Origin: CAIVAT01 sp964455285
GTDB taxonomy: Bacteria; Bacteroidota; Bacteroidia; Bacteroidales; FEN-979
Direction: 5' to 3'
Length of the DNA stretch: 64,000 nt
NCBI GenBank assembly: GCA_964455285.1
Contig: CAYVVG010000005.1
Location: 1 to 64,000 of the forward strand
Shown here: positions 59,342 to 64,000 of the stretch, in pieces
Position numbering within the stretch: position 1 is the stretch's first letter
Layout: each line of letters opens with the position of its first letter
Notes under the pieces: generated by a model
Told to the model about the DNA's origin: nothing
What the model saw: the letters and a program-made list of their open reading frames with translations, nothing else
Database searches by the model: none
Made by a program: the position numbers and the translations under genes

Positions 59342-60889
59342 TCAGAACGGAGGCACGCCGTGTTTTTTCTTCGGTGTGACTTCGCGTTTTCCCTGTGCGA
59401 GGGTGAGTGAGTGGGTGAGGTAATTCCGGGTTTCGTTGGGTTCGATAACGGCATCGACATACCCGTATGCGGCGGCTACGTAAGGGTTGGCAAATTTCTG
59501 CCGGTACTCCTCGATCAGGCGTTTGCGGGTCTCCTCGGGATGGTCGCTGGCTTTGATCTCGCTGCGGAAGATGATGTTGGCCGCACCTTCGGGTCCCATG
59601 ACGGCAATTTCGGCGGTCGGCCAGGCAAATACAAAATCGGCGCGCAGGTGGTTCGAGCACATGGCGATGTAACCACCTCCGTATGCTTTGCGCAGGATGA
59701 CCGTGATTTTGGGCACACTGGCTTCGCTGTAAGCGTAGAGTACTTTGGCTCCGTGACGGATCACGCCGGCATGTTCCTGGTCGACGCCGGGAAGGTAGCC
59801 GGGAAGGTCGACGAGGGTTATGAGCGGGATGTTGAATGCATCGCAGAAACGGATGAACCGTGCGGCTTTATCGCTGGAGTCGCAATCGAGCACGCCGGCC
59901 AGCACCATGGGCTGGTTGGCCACATAACCGATGGTTTGTCCGTCGAGACGGCCAAACCCCACCACGATGTTTGCCGCCCACAATTCCTGCACTTCAAAGA
60001 AATCGCTGTCGTCGGCGATGGCGCGGATCACGTCGCGCACGTCGTAGGGTTGCATCGGGTTGGTGGGAAAGATGCTGTCGAGCTTGTATTGCCTCGATTT
60101 CGGAGCCTTCTTGGGGAAGACTTCCGCCTTTTTTTCGTTGTTCCAGGGGATATAGCTCACCAGGCGCTTGATCTGCTCGAAGCAATCGGCTTCGCTTTCG
60201 GCAAAGAAGTGGGCGTTGCCCGTGATCTCGGCATGGACGCGGGCCCCCCCGAGGTCTTCCATCGAGATCTCCTCGCCAAGCACAGTCCTGATCACCTCGG
60301 GACCGGTGATGAACATCTTTGATATCTTATCGACGACAAAAACGAAGTCGGTCAGGGCGGGGCTGTAAACGGCACCGCCGGCACAGGGGCCCAGGATGAC
60401 CGATATCTGGGGAATGACCCCGGAAGCCTGTGTGTTCCGGTAGAAGATCTCGCCGTATCCAGCCAGGGAGTTCACCCCTTCCTGGATGCGTGCGCCCCCG
60501 CTGTCGTTGATCCCGATCAGGGGTACTTTCATCTTCATGGCGTGGTCCATGATCTTGGTGATCTTCTTGGCATGCATCAGCCCGAGGGACCCGCCGGCGA
60601 CGGTAAAATCCTGGGCGAAGACGCATACGGGCCACCCGTTGATGGAGCCGGTTCCGGTGATCACCCCGTCGCCGGGAAGATACTTTTTGTCCATGTCGAA
60701 ATCCTGCCCGGCATGTTTGACAAAAAGGTCATATTCATGGAAAGAGTTGGGGTCCAGCAGGGTGACAATACGTTCCCGGGCAGTCATTTTCCCCGAAGCT
60801 TTCTGCTTTTCCAGCGCCTGCTCCCCGCCTCCCTGGAAGGCTTCCTGCATGCGTCGCTTCAACTCCGTCGTTTTTGCGCGTAAACTCAT
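59342..60889 (-). CDS. Acyl-CoA carboxyltransferase (propionyl-CoA carboxylase beta/methylmalonyl-CoA decarboxylase alpha/12S type)
   Basis: A 515-residue crotonase-fold carboxyltransferase with both halves complete: KASGKMTARERIVTLLD at the N-terminus, INDSGGARIQEGVNSLAGYG and GPCAGGAVYSPALTDF (acyl-CoA site) in the first half, and VDLPGYLPGVDQEHAGVIRHGAK and RKAYGGGYIAMCSN (carboxybiotin site) in the second. It moves CO2 between biotin and propionyl-/methylmalonyl-CoA. With the biotin carrier it could be a methylmalonyl-CoA decarboxylase (Na+ pump, though no beta subunit is visible), a propionyl-CoA carboxylase or the 12S part of a transcarboxylase. A consensus promoter lies 27 bp upstream. 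Confidence 0.93.
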   Translation of the reverse strand: MSLRAKTTELKRRMQEAFQGGGEQALEKQKASGKMTARERIVTLLDPNSFHEYDLFVKHAGQDFDMDKKYLPGDGVITGTGSINGWPVCVFAQDFTVAGGSLGLMHAKKITKIMDHAMKMKVPLIGINDSGGARIQEGVNSLAGYGEIFYRNTQASGVIPQISVILGPCAGGAVYSPALTDFVFVVDKISKMFITGPEVIRTVLGEEISMEDLGGARVHAEITGNAHFFAESEADCFEQIKRLVSYIPWNNEKKAEVFPKKAPKSRQYKLDSIFPTNPMQPYDVRDVIRAIADDSDFFEVQELWAANIVVGFGRLDGQTIGYVANQPMVLAGVLDCDSSDKAARFIRFCDAFNIPLITLVDLPGYLPGVDQEHAGVIRHGAKVLYAYSEASVPKITVILRKAYGGGYIAMCSNHLRADFVFAWPTAEIAVMGPEGAANIIFRSEIKASDHPEETRKRLIEEYRQKFANPYVAAAYGYVDAVIEPNETRNYLTHSLTLAQGKREVTPKKKHGVPPF

Positions 60890-60916
60890 CTTCAGGATTT
60901 TTATTTACAAAGGGTG

Positions 60917-60948
60917 CAAAGATACGGTTTCTCCAATGAATTCCCAAA
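60917..60948 (-). promoter_or_regulatory. Promoter of the acyl-CoA carboxyltransferase gene
   Basis: TTTG (60945-60948) and TATCTTTG (60917-60924) on the minus strand, 20 bp apart. Confidence 0.75.
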
Positions 60949-61001
60949 CTTGCCCGGCCGATTCCTTTCCGTATCGCGGGAGATTTTGAATAAATTTTGA
61001 G

Positions 61002-61009
61002 TATCTTTG
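61002..61009 (+). promoter_or_regulatory. -7 box of the UpxY-like gene
   Basis: TATCTTTG, 16 bp before the ATG at 61026. Confidence 0.6.
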
Positions 61010-61025
61010 CTACTCAATCTTACCT

Positions 61026-61568
61026 ATGCAGCCACACCGGCCCGAAACGAACACCATATTGCAGACACCCGTGTGGTTGGCGGTATACACGCGTTCACGT
61101 TCGGAAAAACGGCTGCAGGAGTTGCTTACAGGGAAAGGTATTGAAGCCTACGTGCCTTTGCGGAAAGTGATCCACCAGTGGAGCGACCGCAGAAAGTGGG
61201 TCGATGAGCCGATCATCCGCTCCTATTGCTTTGTCAGGGTGTCGGGTGCGGCCTATTTCGACGTGCTGAACACCCCCGGGGCCGTGTGGTACGTATGGTT
61301 TTCGGGCAAGCCGGCCGTGATCCCCGACCGGCAGATCCAGGTGATGAAACTCATTGCCGGGACCGAGGTGGAGGTGGAGTGTCTCCCCGATGTCTTTCAG
61401 CCCGGCACCCGGGTGCGGGTCAACGCCGGCCCCCTGGCCGGGTTGACCGGGGAACTGGTGGATCGGTCGAACCGCCGGCGGGTGCTGGTACGCATCGACC
61501 ACCTGAATCAGGTGCTGATGCTGAAGATACCGCCGGTGATGATTGAGAGGGTGAGTGGTGAGTCGTAG
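61026..61568 (+). CDS. UpxY-family transcription antiterminator (NusG-like)
   Basis: A 180-residue NusG paralogue: an NGN domain (PVWLAVYTRSRSEKRLQELL, GIEAYVPLRKVIHQWSDRRKWVDEPII, YCFVRVS, about 15-110) and a C-terminal KOW domain (GTRVRVNAGPLAGLTGELVD). UpxY proteins let RNA polymerase read through the long capsule/EPS operon they head. Its position at the start of the sugar-nucleotide genes fits. The downstream sequence is interrupted by a scaffold gap 37 bp after the stop. Confidence 0.9.
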   Translation: MQPHRPETNTILQTPVWLAVYTRSRSEKRLQELLTGKGIEAYVPLRKVIHQWSDRRKWVDEPIIRSYCFVRVSGAAYFDVLNTPGAVWYVWFSGKPAVIPDRQIQVMKLIAGTEVEVECLPDVFQPGTRVRVNAGPLAGLTGELVDRSNRRRVLVRIDHLNQVLMLKIPPVMIERVSGES

Positions 61569-61605
61569 GGACGCACTGCAGTGCGTCCGTCCGTGAGTGG
61601 TGAGT
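61551..61605. repeat. 55-bp repeat, left copy at the scaffold gap
   Basis: Starts inside the 3' end of the UpxY-like gene and runs to the gap. It carries the palindrome GGACGCACTGCAGTGCGTCC flanked by GTGAGTGGTGAGT units, and is identical to the copy at 61706-61760. Confidence 0.9.
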
Positions 61606-61705
61606 NNNNNNNNNNNNNNNNNNNNNNNNNNNNNNNNNNNNNNNNNNNNNNNNNNNNNNNNNNNNNNNNNNNNNNNNNNNNNNNNNNNNNNNNNNNNNNN
61701 NNNNN
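61606..61705. other. Assembly gap of exactly 100 N
   Basis: A run of exactly 100 unknown bases, the conventional scaffolding length, so the true distance is unknown. It is bounded by two identical 55-bp copies. Confidence 0.97.
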
Positions 61706-61760
61706 GTGAGTGGTGAGTCGTAGGGACGCACTGCAGTGCGTCCGTCCGTGAGTGGTGAGT
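61706..61760. repeat. 55-bp repeat, right copy at the scaffold gap
   Basis: Same 55 bp as the left copy, including the palindrome; followed by GAGTTTTGAGTTTTGAA tandem units (about 61775-61800). Confidence 0.9.
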
Positions 61761-61851
61761 GGTGGGGAGAGTGGTTTTGAGTTTTGAGTTTTGAATTTGA
61801 GTTAGGTCTGTGACCGAAAGGGCGAAGCTGTGTTAACCAATCCGTGTTTCG

Positions 61852-62379
61852 ATGCTCGATACGCTGATCACCAATAAGACCCGCGTCAAACTCCTTTTGC
61901 GTTTTTTCCTGAACCCCGAGGCCTCTTCATACCTGCGCGGGCTGGAGGAGGAGTTCGGCGAATCGACCAACGCCATCCGCATCGAGCTGAACCGCTTCGA
62001 GTCGGCCGGCCTGCTGGTCAGCTGGGTCGAGAAGAATCGCAAGATGTTCACCGCCAACCGCGACCATCCCCTGTTTCCCGATATCCGCAGCATTCTCCGA
62101 AAGCATACAGGCATCGACACCATCATCGACAAGGTGATCAACAACCTCGGCACCATCGAATCGGCCTACCTGAACAACATGAATGCCGGCACTCCCGACC
62201 GGGGGAACCTGGACCTTTACATTTTTGGCGATCCGATCGACCAGGATTACCTGGTCACCCTCACCCGGAAAGCGACTGCGCTGATCAAGCGCGAGATCAC
62301 CTGCACGGTCCTGCCCGGGCCGGAAGAAAAGAACTTTCTTCGCAACCACCCGACCGCCCTGCTCGTATGGAAGAAGTGA
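61852..62379 (+). CDS. Winged-helix regulator with nucleotidyltransferase-like C-terminal domain
   Basis: A 175-residue protein of a type often found near Bacteroidota polysaccharide loci. The first 65 residues are an ArsR-like winged helix (TRVKLLLRFFLNPEASSYL, FGESTNAIRIELNRFESAGLL); the C-terminal part (about 95-170) has a strand pattern LDLYIFGDPIDQDYL like a degenerate nucleotidyltransferase, lacking a clear G-S-x-A-R-x-x-x-D-x-D active site. It likely controls the EPS genes. ATG at 61852 is used; a CDS start further left would enter the repeat region. Confidence 0.75.
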   Translation: MLDTLITNKTRVKLLLRFFLNPEASSYLRGLEEEFGESTNAIRIELNRFESAGLLVSWVEKNRKMFTANRDHPLFPDIRSILRKHTGIDTIIDKVINNLGTIESAYLNNMNAGTPDRGNLDLYIFGDPIDQDYLVTLTRKATALIKREITCTVLPGPEEKNFLRNHPTALLVWKK

Positions 62380-62417
62380 GAGGGTGACGGTGAATAACCC
62401 ATAACAACACAAGAGAC

Positions 62418-63713
62418 ATGACGATTTACGAAAAACTGATCAGCAAACAAGCCTCCCTGTCGGTGATCGGGTTGGGGTACGTGGGACTTCCCATTGCCCT
62501 GGAATTCGCAAAAAAGATCCGGGTGGTAGGATTTGATATCAAAGCCGACCGTGTGGAGATGATGCGCCGCAGGGAAGATCCCAGCGGGGAGCTGCCGCCG
62601 GAAGCCTTCGACGGGGCCGATATCCTCATCACCTCCGACCCGGAAGACCTGCGTGGCTGTGCCTTCCACGTGGTGGCGGTGCCCACTCCGGTCGACAAGC
62701 ACAACCTTCCCGATCTGACCCCGTTGCTGGCTGCCACACGCACAGTGGCTTCGGTGTTGAAGAAAGGCGATTACGTGGTGTATGAGTCGACGGTTTATCC
62801 GGGCGCCACCGAGGAAGACTGCATTCCCCTGCTGGAGCAGATCTCAGGCTTAAAGTTCATCGTGGATTTCAAAGTCGGATTTTCGCCCGAGCGCATCAAC
62901 CCGGGCGACCGCGAACACACACTCACCACGGTCACCAAGATCGTTTCCGGGTGCGACGAAGAATCGCTCGATCAGATCGCCTCCGCCTATGAACTGATTG
63001 TCAAACCGGGCGTTCACCGGGCTCCCGCCATCAAGGTTGCCGAAGCGGCAAAGATCATCGAGAATGCACAGCGCGACATCAACATCGCTTTCATGAATGA
63101 GCTTTCGGTCATATTCGGAAGGATGAACATCAACATTTACGACGTACTGGAAGCGGCAGGCACCAAGTGGAATTTTCTGAAATTCTACCCGGGGCTGGTA
63201 GGAGGGCACTGCATCGGGGTCGATCCCTATTATCTCACTTATAAAGCGCAGGAATACCGGTACCATGCCCGCGTGATCAATGCCGGACGGTACATCAACG
63301 ACAGCATGGGATTTTATGTCGCCAAACAGTGCGTGAAACAGCTCATCCGCGGCGGGAAGAACGTGCTCGGCGCGCATGTACTGGTGATGGGAGCCACTTT
63401 CAAGGAGAATGTCAGCGACATCCGGAACTCCCGTGTGGCCGACCTGGTGAGCGAGCTGAAGCAATATGGCGTCAACGTCGATGTTTCCGACCCATATGCC
63501 AACAGCGAAGAGCTGATGCACGAATACGGGTTCGGACTGGTTTCAGAGCTGCGTACCGATTACAGCGCCGTGATCGTGGCGGTGAACCACGCTCCCTACC
63601 TGGACCTGACGGAAGACTTTTTCGAGGGCATGACCTCCGAGAACGGAACGCTGGTCGATGTAAAAGGGATCTACCGGAAGAAAATAAAGAAGATGAACTA
63701 TTGGAGCCTGTAG
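62418..63713 (+). CDS. UDP-N-acetyl-hexosamine 6-dehydrogenase (WbpO/TviB/WecC-like)
   Basis: A 431-residue nucleotide-sugar dehydrogenase that oxidises C6 of a UDP-HexNAc to the uronic acid using two NAD+. The N-terminal Rossmann fold starts VIGLGYVGLPIALEFA; the central part has YESTVYPGATEEDC, VGFSPERINPGDREHT and the catalytic-Cys motif GGHCIGVDPYYL (near 260-271); the C-terminal NAD fold ends TLVDVKGIYRKK. It supplies a uronic acid precursor for the polysaccharide. GalNAc versus GlcNAc preference is unresolved. Confidence 0.92.
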   Translation: MTIYEKLISKQASLSVIGLGYVGLPIALEFAKKIRVVGFDIKADRVEMMRRREDPSGELPPEAFDGADILITSDPEDLRGCAFHVVAVPTPVDKHNLPDLTPLLAATRTVASVLKKGDYVVYESTVYPGATEEDCIPLLEQISGLKFIVDFKVGFSPERINPGDREHTLTTVTKIVSGCDEESLDQIASAYELIVKPGVHRAPAIKVAEAAKIIENAQRDINIAFMNELSVIFGRMNINIYDVLEAAGTKWNFLKFYPGLVGGHCIGVDPYYLTYKAQEYRYHARVINAGRYINDSMGFYVAKQCVKQLIRGGKNVLGAHVLVMGATFKENVSDIRNSRVADLVSELKQYGVNVDVSDPYANSEELMHEYGFGLVSELRTDYSAVIVAVNHAPYLDLTEDFFEGMTSENGTLVDVKGIYRKKIKKMNYWSL

Positions 63714-63744
63714 GATTTACGATTTACCACTCACGACTCACGAA
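63714..63744. repeat. Short tandem repeats before gmd
   Basis: Two units of GATTTACGA and two of CTCACGA fill the gap between the dehydrogenase and dehydratase genes; the TCACGA unit also resembles the alaS and tRNA-Glu flank repeats. Confidence 0.6.
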
Positions 63745-63756
63745 AAAAACAAGGAT

Positions 63757-64000
63757 ATGTCAAATAAAACAGCACTGATCACAGGGATCACGGGTCAGGA
63801 CGGGGCATACCTGGCCGAGTATTTACTGAAGAAGGGGTATGTGGTGCACGGCCTCAAACGCCGCACTTCCCTTTTCAACACCGACCGCATCGATCACCTC
63901 TACCAGGATCCGCATACCAAGGATCAGAAGCTTTTTCTGCATTACGGGGATCTTACCGATTCGCTCAACGTGACCCGGATCATCCAGGAAACCCGGCCCG
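63757..64000 (+). CDS. gmd: GDP-mannose 4,6-dehydratase, N-terminal part
   Basis: The gene runs off the right edge; 81 codons are visible from an ATG at 63757, preceded by an AAGGA ribosome site. The start TALITGITGQDGAYLAEYLL is the NADP-binding Rossmann motif of GMD, followed by GYVVHGLKRRTSLFNTDRI and LHYGDLTDSLNV. The enzyme makes GDP-4-keto-6-deoxymannose, the precursor of GDP-fucose or GDP-rhamnose. It continues the polysaccharide locus. Confidence 0.92.
   Translation, partial: MSNKTALITGITGQDGAYLAEYLLKKGYVVHGLKRRTSLFNTDRIDHLYQDPHTKDQKLFLHYGDLTDSLNVTRIIQETRP

Overview
The window looks like a draft (metagenome-style) scaffold from an anaerobic member of the Bacteroidota, most likely Bacteroidales-like. 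Direct support: a gliding-motility lipoprotein (GldH) and a protein with a type IX secretion C-terminal domain, a UpxY-type antiterminator at the head of a polysaccharide locus, a TonB-dependent receptor with a carboxypeptidase-regulatory-like N-terminus, a 5S/12S/biotin-carrier set of carboxyltransferase genes, and many gene starts preceded by the Bacteroidota promoter motif TAnnTTTG (often TATCTTTG) instead of a clear Shine-Dalgarno. Pyruvate:ferredoxin oxidoreductase and an aldehyde:ferredoxin oxidoreductase point to fermentative, ferredoxin-based metabolism. One 100-N scaffold gap is present (61606-61705).

Layout. 1-2000: AT-richer accessory stretch beside a tRNA-Glu gene, with the start of a type III restriction-modification methyltransferase, a DUF2188 protein and an unrecognised protein. 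2316-16640: housekeeping and central metabolism (PFOR, DHOD-like protein, SppA, FolK, deoxynucleoside kinase, OmpA/TPR envelope protein, TrmH-like methyltransferase, MutS). 16679-16945: tRNA-Gly and tRNA-Leu separated by a perfect 35-bp palindrome. 17217-22473: a three-gene minus-strand operon encoding a pseudokinase-transmembrane-caspase fusion, an exported caspase and an exported protein of unknown function. 23243-35385: a twelve-gene minus-strand operon that starts with a ModE-like regulator and contains a WtpABC-type tungstate/molybdate ABC transporter, a TonB-dependent receptor, a surface lipoprotein, a T9SS-sorted protein, a molybdopterin-fold protein and molybdenum-cofactor genes (moeA, moaA, moaC, MOSC-mogA). 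35722-41425: proline catabolism (pruA), an AOR-family tungstoenzyme and a transcarboxylase-5S-like subunit. 41496-46131: an operon from an M23 peptidase through MerR, ATL, Mrp, a coiled-coil repeat protein and a membrane protein. 46264-58957: alaS, a RicT/PSP1-gldH-PBP1A-mutS2 operon, a histone-H1-like protein, rpsT, a divergent pair of acyltransferases (probable amino-acid lipid synthesis) and engB. 58960-60889: biotin carrier and acyl-CoA carboxyltransferase. 61026-64000: the start of an extracellular/capsular polysaccharide locus (UpxY, winged-helix/nucleotidyltransferase-like regulator, UDP-sugar dehydrogenase, GDP-mannose dehydratase).

The two most notable systems are (i) the pseudokinase-caspase/exported-caspase operon, which looks like a cytoplasm-to-envelope signalling or self-destruct module, and (ii) the oxyanion-acquisition operon, which joins outer-membrane uptake, periplasmic binding, inner-membrane import and cofactor synthesis and lies next to a probable tungsten enzyme. 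Functions of both are inferred from domain content and gene order. A third recurrent theme is short imperfect tandem repeats of 7-11 bp and GC-rich palindromes between genes, two of which have run into coding sequence (alaS and the permease gene).
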